Positions 34,790 to 43,847 of a stretch of DNA of 64,000 bases are shown here, piece after piece. The number at the start of each line of letters is the position of its first letter. Position 1 is the stretch's first letter. The notes below the pieces were generated by a model. It was given only the letters and a program-made list of their open reading frames with translations. It did no database searches and had not been told where the DNA came from. The stretch is taken from positions 1-64,000 of the forward strand of contig JAGASM010000043.1 of NCBI GenBank assembly GCA_017621735.1. Direction: 5' to 3'. A program made the position numbers and the translations under genes. This stretch comes from Clostridia bacterium (GTDB taxonomy: Bacteria > Bacillota > Clostridia > Christensenellales > Borkfalkiaceae).

Positions 34790-37099
34790 TTATTCGATGA
34801 CTTCCACGTCGAGGTTAAAGTAGTATCCGCCCGCGTTTACGTCCTTAAACCCAAAGCAAAGATACAACGTTTCTCCCTCGTCAAGCGTAATTTGGTAGGT
34901 GTAGAGATTTAATACGGGATCGATCGTTTGATACGTTTCCCCGTTTGCGCTTTGCGAAAGAAGCGCGTTTGCGTTATTTACGGTAACCGAGTAGGTTGCA
35001 AACGCATCCGCTTGAATTTTAACGTAAACGGAAACCGTTCCGTCGATGACGTTATAATCAATGCGGTAATCGCCCGAAGTGCTTACGGTAAACGGCGTTT
35101 CGGAAGTCCCGTCGCCGTCTGCGTATCCGGAAAGATCTTGCACGAGAAGTTTTGCCGCAACGCTGTTTAATTCGTTCGTCGTAACGGAGATCGTAACGTC
35201 GCACGCAGTTTCCCCCGCGCTTATTTCAACGGGAGTTCCGCTCGTCAAAGCAACCGGAGCATCCCCCGTCTTTTGCGCGCTCACCGATACGCCGCTCCCC
35301 GTATCCAACGTCAAAGTATACGTCGCGTTTGCGGGAATGGAAAGCGTATAATAGTTCACCGCCCCTACTTCGTCAATGTGTTGCAACAGTCCGCCGCCAA
35401 GCGTCAATTCATAGGGATTACTGCGCGAACCCTTCACATATTCGGTAAGGATCAAGATATTTTTCGCACTTCCGTCCTCCGTTTTTACAGAGAAGACCGT
35501 GCCCGCGTCGAGATTTGCATTCACTTTCACGCCCGCTTGCGCCCCGTCCAAATACATTTTTGCCGCCTTGTCGTTAGAAAGGACGTTGACTTTGTCCGTT
35601 GCGTCTTGATTGATTTTGAAATATACGGTCGCATTCGTTTGAATTTGCACTTCGTACGCTTTGCCCGCGTCGACGATATACGGATCCGCTTGCGTACCCG
35701 CACCGCTTGTAAACGCATCGGTAGGAAGTCCTTCCGTATACGTATAACAAACGAACATCCATTGATTTTGTGCGGGAACTGCATGTTCTACCCCGTTGAG
35801 CGTACCATCCGTTCCCGTTCCGAACCAACCGGCGGAATGTTTTCCCGCAATCAGTTCAAGCGCCGTCTTCATTTCTTCGGTCAAACCGTATACGCCGTCG
35901 GAGTTTGCATAATCGCCGTAGTTGACGTTGGGTTCTTCCTCTTCGTCCATGACGTTTGCAAAGAACGAATGGTAGTTTACCCGCTCTTCCTCGTCGTTCA
36001 TTACGATTGCAAAACTGCCGTCTAATACGACGATATCCGTCAATGCTCTATCAAGATATTCCCCGCTCTTTGTAATGCGAACGACGACAACGGGACCGTC
36101 CGCCGCGCCGAGATGATAAAATCCGTCCGTACCAAGCACGACCGACGTATTTGCGTCATACCAATCGACGGGAACAAGTTCCGCCCCGTAAGGCGCTTCG
36201 GGATAATATTCCCCCGCCGCGATTTCTTCGGGAATGACAAATTCGGCAGGCGTAGAGATCGGCGTCGGATCGGCGTCCCCCGTACGGCTGACGTTCAAAA
36301 TGACCGTGGCGGGATAAGAAGGCGCCCCTGCAATAGAGATAGCAAACAAGTAGACGTTGCCGACGTACTCGTTCTTTACTTCCATGTTGAGCAAGAAGTT
36401 TCTTTCGTCTTGCGCGCCGTTGTCGTCCGACTGAACGACTTCTAACCCCGCAACGCCTCCGTTGCTATATACGTAGCGCTCGATTTTCGCGTCGTAGCCT
36501 GCGGAAACGGACTCCAACTTATAAACGCCGGACGTTTGAGGTGTAAACGCAAAGTACACCTTTTTCGTTGCGCTGTTGACCTTTGCCTTATAGTTTCCTT
36601 CTCTCGTAATGTTGTAAGGATTTACTTCATGGCGTTCAATGCCGAGCGCGTCCGTAACAATACTGCCCGTTCCCTTTCCCGTTCTGGGTTCGATGACGGA
36701 GATGAGTTTAATGGTACATTCCCGTTCCTCTTCGGAAACGAAATACGCACTCTCGTCATAGTAGTAGTTGTCGGGAAGAGATAAAAGGTGAACCGCCAAA
36801 TCCGTCCCTTCGTCGAATTGAATTTCCGCTTCGCCGTTATCGTCGATAACAACGGGATCAAAACAGTTCAAAATTACCCCGTTTTCATCCACCGTGCACC
36901 ATTGTACTTGGATATCGTCCGTCGCAGGCGCATTGTTGGGCATTAAGACGGTCGTCTTATACGTTACTTTCCCGTCGCCGTCGCTCGGTCCGGGCGTAGG
37001 CGCAGGATCCTCTCCGCACGCGGAAAGCGCCAAAGAGAAGGTCGCCAAACTGCATCCCGCAAGAAGCGTTGTCAATAAATATTGAAATTTCCTTTTCAT
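34790..37099 (-). CDS. Large multi-domain surface lipoprotein
   Basis: A 769-residue protein with lipid cysteine 28 (LALSAC) and a Pro/Gly/Asp tether. Residues about 45-135 look like a SpaA/CnaB-type Ig fold (YKTTVLMPNNAPATDDIQVQW). The next part carries pre-peptidase-like beta repeats (YKAKVNSATKKVYFAFTPQTSGVYKLES) that recur in altered form near 470-760, e.g. NYTAT-like YTLTLDTGSGVSV and YRIDYNVIDGTVSVYVKI. No catalytic motif is visible. Together with the following paralogue it probably forms a two-gene surface locus. The exact role is unknown. Confidence 0.78.
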   Translation of the reverse strand: MKRKFQYLLTTLLAGCSLATFSLALSACGEDPAPTPGPSDGDGKVTYKTTVLMPNNAPATDDIQVQWCTVDENGVILNCFDPVVIDDNGEAEIQFDEGTDLAVHLLSLPDNYYYDESAYFVSEEERECTIKLISVIEPRTGKGTGSIVTDALGIERHEVNPYNITREGNYKAKVNSATKKVYFAFTPQTSGVYKLESVSAGYDAKIERYVYSNGGVAGLEVVQSDDNGAQDERNFLLNMEVKNEYVGNVYLFAISIAGAPSYPATVILNVSRTGDADPTPISTPAEFVIPEEIAAGEYYPEAPYGAELVPVDWYDANTSVVLGTDGFYHLGAADGPVVVVRITKSGEYLDRALTDIVVLDGSFAIVMNDEEERVNYHSFFANVMDEEEEPNVNYGDYANSDGVYGLTEEMKTALELIAGKHSAGWFGTGTDGTLNGVEHAVPAQNQWMFVCYTYTEGLPTDAFTSGAGTQADPYIVDAGKAYEVQIQTNATVYFKINQDATDKVNVLSNDKAAKMYLDGAQAGVKVNANLDAGTVFSVKTEDGSAKNILILTEYVKGSRSNPYELTLGGGLLQHIDEVGAVNYYTLSIPANATYTLTLDTGSGVSVSAQKTGDAPVALTSGTPVEISAGETACDVTISVTTNELNSVAAKLLVQDLSGYADGDGTSETPFTVSTSGDYRIDYNVIDGTVSVYVKIQADAFATYSVTVNNANALLSQSANGETYQTIDPVLNLYTYQITLDEGETLYLCFGFKDVNAGGYYFNLDVEVIE

Positions 37100-37120
37100 A
37101 AATACCTCCGAATAAGCCGA

Positions 37121-37143
37121 AAGTTCCGATTAAATCGGAACAG
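37121..37143. other. Hairpin between two lipoprotein genes
   Basis: GTTCCGATT (37123-37131) and AATCGGAAC (37133-37141) form a 9-bp stem about 25 nt before the ribosome site of the 769-residue lipoprotein gene. No T-run follows; it may be a processing or stability element. Confidence 0.5.
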
Positions 37144-37156
37144 TCGGTGTGTAAAA

Positions 37157-39823
37157 TTAAGATTGAGGACCGAGATAATCCTCGTAATACGCCATGAGGA
37201 GCCAAGCGTTATTGACGCCCGCGATGCCGTAAACGTCCGTAAACCATTGCAACGTTTCAACGAGCATTCTATCCGCCTTGACAAACCCGCCGTTTTCCGC
37301 TTGTTTCGCTTCGGTAAGTTTCGTCTTCATATAGTTTTGACGGTCGGGACCGTACTCCTGCGTATCGTTTTGAACTTCGGTAAAGTCGAAGACGTAAATT
37401 CCGCTTTCTTCGCCGACGTTCAACATATTCTCAATCGAACGGTGGCTTTCAAACCACGTAGTACGGCAGAAGTCAACGTAGATATACGAATCGCTATCGC
37501 TTGCAGTCGCCGCCGTTCCCTTGCGGTAATACCCTTCGGAATCCATGTAGACTTCGATGACGCTATCCACCGTCAATTCGCCCGTTTCTTCAATATACGT
37601 GTACAACCCAGACGTACTGCAATCGCGGAGAACTGTCTTCGCGTCCGTAACGTATTCGATGGTAAATTCAAACGTACCGAGATCGGTAGGATACCAGAAG
37701 GTACATTGTACGTAGTACGCAACCCCTTCCTCCATATACCATTCAAAGCAGAAATTTCCGTTGGAATTCCCCCACTTATCCCCTTCGTCGTGCCACAACC
37801 ATTCTTCGTTGGGACCGCGAAGCCAAGCGGTGGTGTAATTGTTCGACGCGTGCGATTGAATGAGGTAAACGCCGTCGCGTTCGGGAACAAACTTATAATA
37901 GAACCCGCGGGGAATGACCATGCGGTCGACGTTGACGACGTTCGTCGCGTCGGGATCCGCCTCCGTCGTTTCCACCGCCGTATATGCGGACGTAAACGAA
38001 AGCCCCTTGATGGGATCGGCAAACTGTTCGTTCGTGCCGTGCGCCTCAAAATAAATGCAGAACTCAAGCCATTCGTTTGCATTTCCTTGACCGAATTCTT
38101 CCGTCATCATCTTCAAGAGCGCTCTTACGTCGTTGGTAACGGGGTGATATCCGTATTCTACGGCATTGCCCGCTACTTGACAAATTGCAAGCACTTCTTC
38201 GCTGTAATCGGTGCCGTCAAAAACGCAAAGCCCTTCCGAATAATATTCGTATACGCTCATCGAAGAGAAATGACTTACCGTCAAAAGGTTTGCAAGGAGC
38301 AAAGGTCCTTCCGCACTTCCGACGTGCCAATATTTGTCCGTAGAATTGTATACGGGAGAAACGTAATGCTCGTACCGCTGTTCTTCTTCGTTGAAAACGC
38401 TTGCAGCATGGTGGGAGAAATAGGTAGGCTCTTGAATGAGGGATGCGTCTTCAAGGCGCATGTTTTTCATAAATACGGTATCGTCCTCTTCTCCGCTGTC
38501 GTAATCCTTTTGATAGACGAATCCGACTTCGTGCGTTCCGTCGCGTACGGGGACGTACGCATAGCACGTTTGCCATTCTTCCGATACGCCGGAAATTTCC
38601 GCCATAATCAACCCGTCGACGACAACGTAGAACACGTCGTAATCCTCTTCGGTGCTCGTAAGGTAATCAAACGTAAGAACCTGATCTTTCGTCGCCGTAA
38701 AGGTCAAGTACATAATGGAATAGGAACTGTCGATCGTTTGGTTGGAAGGATGAACGGACTGTCCGTCTTCGCTTAAAATAAACGGCCAGCTGTATTCCGC
38801 GTCGGCGCCCGTTTCGGGAGCGTACGTACCGTTAAACCCGTCCGCATTCAACACCTCTTCGATGACGGTGGAATCGGGCATCGTATAAGTCGGTTTAATG
38901 ATAACCGGTGCCTCTTCTTCCCCGTCCCCCGTAGAAGGACGTACCGTTTGCACGTAGTCGTCGCTCGTATATTTGTCAAACAAACTTCTAAATTTATTCG
39001 CGTCGGGAATGGAACCGACTTCGATTTCGCAAATGACGCCGTAACGGTCGATGATAACGGAAGTGGGGAATCCCGTAACGCCGTAATGTCCGTAGTAGGT
39101 GGAATCGGTTGCCATCAAGAAGGAAAGACCGTTGTCTTGACGGAACATTGCCGTTGTTTCAGGAGAGTCGTTATGCGTAATCGCAAGAATTGCAATGCGG
39201 TCGTCGTAATCTTGATAAGCCTCTTCCATAAACGGGAATTCCGCGCGGCAAGGAGGGCAATCGGTATAGAAGAAGTTGATCATGACCGCCTTATACTCTT
39301 GCATCAAGCCGGAAATGGACACGTCTTCTTCCACAAGCAAATCATTTTCGTCAAGGGAGTACGCCTTCGTCGCATAGTCGTAAACGATATCCCCCTTTTT
39401 GTAGAGCGTCCCCGCGGGAATCGGACTTTCGATAATGCTCGATTCCAAATAAATGGTTACCTCGCCCCCGTTTTCGGGAAGAGCGTGCGTCTGCGTATCC
39501 GTTGCATATCCGACGGGATAATCGATCACGCGCACCTCGTATTCGGCGGGTTTTGCACGGAAAAAGCCCATTCCGTCCTCGTCCGTCGTAATAGTATCCT
39601 TGCGAAGATCCCCTTCGTAAAGACCGACAACGACGTCCGCAAGCGGCATACCGCCCACCGATTTCACGTAAACGGTGTAAGACACCGTACCGTTTTCAAT
39701 CGGTTGATCTCCGCCGTCCGGATTAACAGGTTCATCGTCGCACGCCGCAAGCGTGAACGGAACTGCCAAAACGAACAACGAAAGAAGAAACAGTACGGAT
39801 AATCTTTTGAATATTTTCTTCAT
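37157..39823 (-). CDS. Surface lipoprotein with CnaB-like and TlpA-type thioredoxin domains
   Basis: An 888-residue lipoprotein with lipid cysteine 28 (FTLAAC). Residues about 47-128 resemble a SpaA/CnaB repeat (YTVYVKSVGGMPLADVVVGLYEGD). A TlpA/ResA-type thioredoxin domain covers about 140-305, with the redox pair C189-P-P-C192 in NFFYTDCPPCRAEFP and the cis-proline at P253 in GFPTSV. The remaining 570 residues are beta-rich, with a jelly-roll-like block (AEYSWPFILSEDGQSVHPSNQ) and later a pre-peptidase-like domain. GGAGGTAGGA precedes the ATG. It would reduce or isomerise disulfides outside the membrane; the fusion to large adhesive-type domains is unusual. Confidence 0.83.
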   Translation of the reverse strand: MKKIFKRLSVLFLLSLFVLAVPFTLAACDDEPVNPDGGDQPIENGTVSYTVYVKSVGGMPLADVVVGLYEGDLRKDTITTDEDGMGFFRAKPAEYEVRVIDYPVGYATDTQTHALPENGGEVTIYLESSIIESPIPAGTLYKKGDIVYDYATKAYSLDENDLLVEEDVSISGLMQEYKAVMINFFYTDCPPCRAEFPFMEEAYQDYDDRIAILAITHNDSPETTAMFRQDNGLSFLMATDSTYYGHYGVTGFPTSVIIDRYGVICEIEVGSIPDANKFRSLFDKYTSDDYVQTVRPSTGDGEEEAPVIIKPTYTMPDSTVIEEVLNADGFNGTYAPETGADAEYSWPFILSEDGQSVHPSNQTIDSSYSIMYLTFTATKDQVLTFDYLTSTEEDYDVFYVVVDGLIMAEISGVSEEWQTCYAYVPVRDGTHEVGFVYQKDYDSGEEDDTVFMKNMRLEDASLIQEPTYFSHHAASVFNEEEQRYEHYVSPVYNSTDKYWHVGSAEGPLLLANLLTVSHFSSMSVYEYYSEGLCVFDGTDYSEEVLAICQVAGNAVEYGYHPVTNDVRALLKMMTEEFGQGNANEWLEFCIYFEAHGTNEQFADPIKGLSFTSAYTAVETTEADPDATNVVNVDRMVIPRGFYYKFVPERDGVYLIQSHASNNYTTAWLRGPNEEWLWHDEGDKWGNSNGNFCFEWYMEEGVAYYVQCTFWYPTDLGTFEFTIEYVTDAKTVLRDCSTSGLYTYIEETGELTVDSVIEVYMDSEGYYRKGTAATASDSDSYIYVDFCRTTWFESHRSIENMLNVGEESGIYVFDFTEVQNDTQEYGPDRQNYMKTKLTEAKQAENGGFVKADRMLVETLQWFTDVYGIAGVNNAWLLMAYYEDYLGPQS

Positions 39824-39894
39824 TCCTACCTCCTAATCTCAAACGCAACCCGAGAAAAAATAAATTCGTCGTAAAATGTAATTTTGTATCAATT

Positions 39895-39923
39895 ATTTTA
39901 CCATATTTTCAGCAAAACGACAA
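39895..39923 (-). promoter_or_regulatory. Promoter of the two large lipoprotein genes
   Basis: On minus: TTGTCG (39918-39923), 17 bp, TAAAAT (39895-39900), leaving an about 65-nt leader. Confidence 0.65.
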
Positions 39924-40054
39924 GCAAATTGAGGAACTTTCTCCGCGAAAATTATTCCTTATTATATATTTATAAATAGAATTTGCATCTTTCATGTATA
40001 TATGCGCAAATGATAGGAAAAGTAAAAAAGATAAAATTAATTTCTTTCCAGCGG

Positions 40055-40083
40055 TTTACTTTTTCCCGCGGATTTGTTATAAT
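40055..40083 (+). promoter_or_regulatory. Promoter of the DUF1846 gene
   Basis: TTTACT (40055-40060), 17 bp, TATAAT (40078-40083). Confidence 0.75.
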
Positions 40084-40110
40084 AATAGACGGTATTTTAT
40101 GGAGGCACTT

Positions 40111-41595
40111 ATGAAAAAGACGAGTTTCGACAACCTCGCTTACGTTGAAAAGCAAACGGAAAAAATCTTACAGCGCATCAACAATTTCAACGACAAACTT
40201 TACCTTGAATTCGGCGGTAAAATGTTCGACGATATGCATGCTGCGCGCGTCCTCCCCGGATATGATCCGAACAATAAAATTAAAATTTTACAAAAGCTCA
40301 AAGACATTTCTGAAATTATCGTCTGCGTCAACGCGGGCGATATCACGCGCAATAAAATGCGTGCCGACCATGGCATTACTTACGCTTCGGAAACGCTAAG
40401 TCTTATCGACCAACTCCGCGCGGCGGGGTTAACCGTTTCGGGAATCGTCATCACGTTATACGAAAAACAGCCCGCGGCGGACGGTTTCCGCAAAAAACTC
40501 ACCCGTCGGGGCGAAAAGGTTTACCTTCACTACCGCACGGAAGGATATCCCGTCGACGTCGATACCATCGTTTCGGAAAAGGGCTACGGAAAGAATGAAT
40601 TCGTCCCCACCGAGCGTTCACTCGTCATTGTAACGGCACCTGGCCCGGGGAGCGGAAAACTCGCCACCTGTCTTTCGCAAATGTACCACGAATACAAGCG
40701 CGGAAAAACGGCGGGTTACGCCAAGTTCGAAACGTTCCCCGTTTGGAATCTTCCTTTGAAACATCCGATCAACATCGCATACGAAGCGGCGACCGCCGAC
40801 CTTCTCGACGTGAACATGATCGACCACTTCCACCTTGCAGCCTACGGCGAGATGGCGGTAAACTACAACCGCGACTTGGAAACGTTCCCCGTCGTCAACA
40901 ATATTTTGAACCGAATTTTGGGCAAGGAGTTGTATCGCTCCCCCACCGACATGGGCGTCAACATGATCGCATCGGGCATCGCGGACGACGAAGGCTGTTC
41001 GGAAGCGGCGAAACAGGAAGTCATTCGCCGTTACTATAAAACGCAAGTCGACTACAAAAGAGGAACGGCAACGCAAGAGGCAATCGACCAAATTCAACTC
41101 TTGATGAATCAACTCGGCGTCAATAAAATGATGCGCAAATGCGTACCCGTCGCACTTGAATACGCGGCAAAAAAGGGTTGCCCGAGTTTTAGCATCGAAC
41201 TGCCCGACGGCGAAATTGTCAGCGGAAAGCAAGCGACGCTTATGACTGCGGAAAGTTCTTGCATTCTCAACGCCGTCAAGCATCTTGCCGGCATTGACGA
41301 AACGGTTAAATTGCTCCCTCCCCAAGTCATCGAGCCAATCCTCTATTTTAACGAAAATATTTGCCAACACAGCAGCGCGATGATGACGCTCGACCAAACG
41401 CTTGTCGCACTCACCGTTTCTACTGCATACAGCGAAATCTCCAAACGCGCTTGGGAAATGCTCCCTCTTTTGAAAAATTGCAAAGCGCACGCCTCTTATA
41501 TTGTACAACCGCAAAACGAAGCATCCCTTCGCAAACTCGGAATCGACTATACGTCCGAACCCGTTTTTATTACGGATAAACTGTTCAATGTATAA
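40111..41595 (+). CDS. DUF1846-family protein
   Basis: A 494-residue protein starting MKKTSFDNLAYVEKQTEKI at ATG 40111, behind GGAGGCACTT; the frame is open 117 bp further up without a ribosome site. The family hallmarks YLEFGGKMFDDMHAARVLPGYDP and VIVTAPGPGSGKLATCLSQMYHE are present. The second has the look of a P-loop-like nucleotide site. DUF1846 proteins are widespread in Bacillota, are of known structure in streptococci, and still lack an agreed function. Monocistronic here, between its own promoter and a hairpin cluster. Confidence 0.9.
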   Translation: MKKTSFDNLAYVEKQTEKILQRINNFNDKLYLEFGGKMFDDMHAARVLPGYDPNNKIKILQKLKDISEIIVCVNAGDITRNKMRADHGITYASETLSLIDQLRAAGLTVSGIVITLYEKQPAADGFRKKLTRRGEKVYLHYRTEGYPVDVDTIVSEKGYGKNEFVPTERSLVIVTAPGPGSGKLATCLSQMYHEYKRGKTAGYAKFETFPVWNLPLKHPINIAYEAATADLLDVNMIDHFHLAAYGEMAVNYNRDLETFPVVNNILNRILGKELYRSPTDMGVNMIASGIADDEGCSEAAKQEVIRRYYKTQVDYKRGTATQEAIDQIQLLMNQLGVNKMMRKCVPVALEYAAKKGCPSFSIELPDGEIVSGKQATLMTAESSCILNAVKHLAGIDETVKLLPPQVIEPILYFNENICQHSSAMMTLDQTLVALTVSTAYSEISKRAWEMLPLLKNCKAHASYIVQPQNEASLRKLGIDYTSEPVFITDKLFNV

Positions 41596-41637
41596 AAAAA
41601 CATAATACGTATCCGTTTCATTTTACATAATAAAAAA

Positions 41638-41765
41638 ACCGCCAGTTGAACTGGTGGTATGCACTGGCACTCAAGGGCATAATACTGGCTGAGCCTTAAG
41701 GCTCATTGAAAGGTTTACCAACCGCAAACTGTCTCAGGCAGCCGCTTAAGCGGCTGCCTTTTTAT
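41638..41765 (+). terminator. Hairpin cluster behind the DUF1846 gene and at the edge of the RHS island
   Basis: Three stems lie in 120 bp. CCGCCAGTT/AACTGGTGG (41639-41657), the 14-bp palindrome GAGCCTTAAGGCTC (41691-41704), and a perfect 22-bp palindrome at 41737-41758 followed by TTTTTAT. The last can terminate the DUF1846 transcript. The first matches a hairpin at 43375-43393, so the cluster may also be the end of a mobile element. Confidence 0.65.
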
Positions 41766-42217
41766 GCCTTATTATCTTCCCTTGTCAGACGGTTGATGCC
41801 GTCGTATGCGTACCGTACGGCGAGGGCGCCGTTCTCAAAAATTTTGCAGATATTTCCGCTTGCATCGTATTCGTACTTCACATTATCGCGGATGACATAC
41901 TTTCCGTTCTGCACTCCGCCGAAATACACCGCGGAAGGCATGTTCGTGGCATGGTCCCCCACTTTGCGATAGTACAGATATTCGCCTGCAATCTTGCCGT
42001 CCGCTCCGGAAATCTCCTTGCCCTTATTCCTGTCCAGCACATCCGTTTCCGGCGTGATTGTGATCCCTTCCACTGTGATATGGTCCAGATCGCGCGCAGC
42101 GTTATTTTTATAAGCATACGAATACGTGCGCGCGCCCTGTACAAAGGTTGCGAGCTTTCCGTCATAGGCATATCGCACAACGTTATTCCCGCTCACCAGT
42201 TCCGTCACTTCATCCAT
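41762..42217 (-). pseudogene. RHS/YD-repeat fragment, truncated at both ends
   Basis: The 151 residues read as internal RHS repeats (VVRYAYDGKLATFV, VKYEYDASGNICKIFENG, VRYAYDGINRLTRE). The frame begins directly after an in-frame TGA and stops at the edge of the palindromic cluster, exactly where intact RHS proteins continue with further YD repeats. There is no signal peptide or ribosome site. It is a displaced piece of an RHS gene rather than a working one. Confidence 0.8.
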
Positions 42218-42235
42218 TCAATACTGTTTTACTTA

Positions 42236-42270
42236 AAAAGAGTACAGCCAACTATGGCTGTACTCTTTTA
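42236..42270. terminator. Hairpin within RHS island
   Basis: AAAAGAGTACAGCCA (42236-42250) pairs with TGGCTGTACTCTTTT (42255-42269). It can act as a terminator in either direction and separates the RHS fragment from the toxin/immunity-like pair. Confidence 0.8.
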
Positions 42271-42315
42271 TTCATGGACTAGGATTCAGTTTACAATTAG
42301 ATTGTTTTATAAAAA

Positions 42316-42666
42316 TCATGAGATAAACATTGATAACACTAAAAGTAATAATGCAATAACTAATATACATAACGTAGTTTTTCTTAATGTTTTATAAGCT
42401 TTTTGAGACGATACAACTCTTGCTTGCACCCATTCTTCTGCTTTTTCGGCCAATGGATATAACATTGAATAAATCTTATGAAACACTTTTTTAATCATAC
42501 ATATCATACATAAAATGCCTATTAAGATAAATGCGATTGCCATCCCAAAGAGTGGATTTAAATTTTTTTGTTGTATAGCGTTAATCATGTTCAAGCATAT
42601 CAATGCAAAAGAAGATATCCATAAAATGCAAATACTAAACCAAAACCAAACATTTTTTTTACGCAT
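42316..42666 (-). CDS. Small membrane protein behind RHS tip (immunity-like by position)
   Basis: A 116-residue protein with three hydrophobic segments (about 8-28, 40-60, 97-115) and a central charged helix (AEKAEEWVQARVVSSQKAYK). It starts 3 bp after the stop of the RHS tip, the usual place of an immunity gene for a polymorphic toxin. Base composition is clearly more A/T-rich than neighbouring genes. No family recognised; the immunity role is inferred from position and from the membrane nature of the tip. Confidence 0.6.
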   Translation of the reverse strand: MRKKNVWFWFSICILWISSFALICLNMINAIQQKNLNPLFGMAIAFILIGILCMICMIKKVFHKIYSMLYPLAEKAEEWVQARVVSSQKAYKTLRKTTLCILVIALLLLVLSMFIS

Positions 42667-42669
42667 TTT

Positions 42670-43386
42670 TCAAACCTCTCGTTCCCAACCAATTAAAAAA
42701 GTAAAGCCGCCTACGAAAATCCCACAAAACAGCAAAACGCAACATAAAAATAAAATTCCCTGAGCAATTCCATTCTCCAAAAAATTAGTGACCGCCATCA
42801 ACACCTCAATAAGAAACCCTAAAAAGGCAGAAATTGTCCCTATATATAATAAAACAAGTATTCCTTTTGAAAAAATCCTACCATGCTCTAATGTTGCACT
42901 AACTTTTGAAATTTCCATAATTATAATTTGCCCCGCTACACCATTCCAAAAGTCAGTCCACCAATTCGTTCCTTGTGAATCTGTTCTCATCACAGGATTG
43001 TTCCCGCAATAGGCGTAGAGGTTTAAGCCGTTGATGGTCTTGGGATCAAGGTATTCTATGCCGTCAATGGTGATAAAACGACCGATTTCAGGATCGTAGT
43101 AGCGAGATTTCAGATAGTACAGCCCTGTTTCTACGTCGTAGAAATACCCGCGGTAACGGAACGGATTGAGAACGCCGATATGATTGACGTCGGTAATGTC
43201 TGCACCATTCGCATCCAGCACTGCATGGTTCCCCCACGCATCGTACTTATATTCTACCACAACGCTCCCACTGCTGTCAATAAGGGCTATGATATTTCCC
43301 TGTTCGACACCAGTGGTCGGCAAACCTACTTTATTATAACATAGGAGGATTCCTTTTGCTAAAGCTTTTTTATGCCACCACTTCAA
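42670..43386 (-). pseudogene. RHS core with C-terminal membrane tip, 5'-truncated
   Basis: The RHS-core block is unmistakable: GNIIALIDSSGSVVVEYKYD, YFYDVETGLYYLKSRYYD, GRFITIDG and LNLYAYCGNNPVMRTDSQG. It ends in a variable tip of about 100 residues with two or three hydrophobic helices (ILVLLYIGTISAFLGFLIEV; GILFLCCVLLFCGIFVGG). RHS homology begins near 43310, and the sequence above that (to TTG 43386) looks unrelated, so the large N-terminal part is missing. A tip with membrane helices could be a pore-type toxin. Without an export signal it is probably silent or a recombination cassette. Confidence 0.8.
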
Positions 43387-43393
43387 GTGGTGG
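43375..43393. repeat. Hairpin at the right edge of the RHS island
   Basis: CCACCACTT-C-AAGTGGTGG has the same 9-1-9 design and nearly the same sequence as CCGCCAGTT-G-AACTGGTGG at 41639-41657. Confidence 0.75.
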
Positions 43394-43410
43394 TTCGCTA
43401 AAGGCTACAA

Positions 43411-43440
43411 AAAAAACCGCCGTTCGACGGCGGTTTTTAA
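43411..43440. terminator. Terminator behind the 100-residue membrane protein gene
   Basis: CCGCCGT (43417-43423) pairs with ACGGCGG (43427-43433), flanked by A-run and T-run. Confidence 0.88.
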
Positions 43441-43446
43441 ATTTTC

Positions 43447-43749
43447 TTACTTGTTGATCATTCCTTGCAAAGAAGCGTACGTATCGGGGAAGAACAAGAA
43501 CACCACGATCAGCGCAATCATCAAATAGAAAATGATACGGAAAATAAGATTGCGTTTGGACATTGCTTCCAGCCCTACGACAACGACAAGCAACAGCAAT
43601 CCGTATTCTTTGATGAGTGAAACGGCAAATACTACGCCGTTTGGAAGGAAATTGAAATTCAAATTCAAAATCCAAAGCGCATAGACGATGACAAGCAATA
43701 CCGCAAGAATTTCGCCGAGAATATCAAATACTTTTTCTAATTTTTTCAT
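43447..43749 (-). CDS. Small integral membrane protein, unknown
   Basis: A 100-residue protein with three hydrophobic segments (about 13-33, 39-60, 70-88). ATG 43749 follows GGAGGTTTTTCTC, so translation is likely. It is followed by a good terminator. No family recognised. Confidence 0.7.
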   Translation of the reverse strand: MKKLEKVFDILGEILAVLLVIVYALWILNLNFNFLPNGVVFAVSLIKEYGLLLLVVVVGLEAMSKRNLIFRIIFYLMIALIVVFLFFPDTYASLQGMINK

Positions 43750-43847
43750 GAGAAAAACCTCCTATATTTCTTACATTATACAAAATCTTCCAAAGGTTGT
43801 CAATACTTCAAAGAAAAAAATGCGGAACCAAGCGGTTCCGCATTTTT

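Noticed and set aside
37082..38776. Plus-strand open frame of 564 codons
   Set aside because: Antisense to the thioredoxin-domain lipoprotein, which has a signal peptide, promoter and GGAGG. The plus frame has none.
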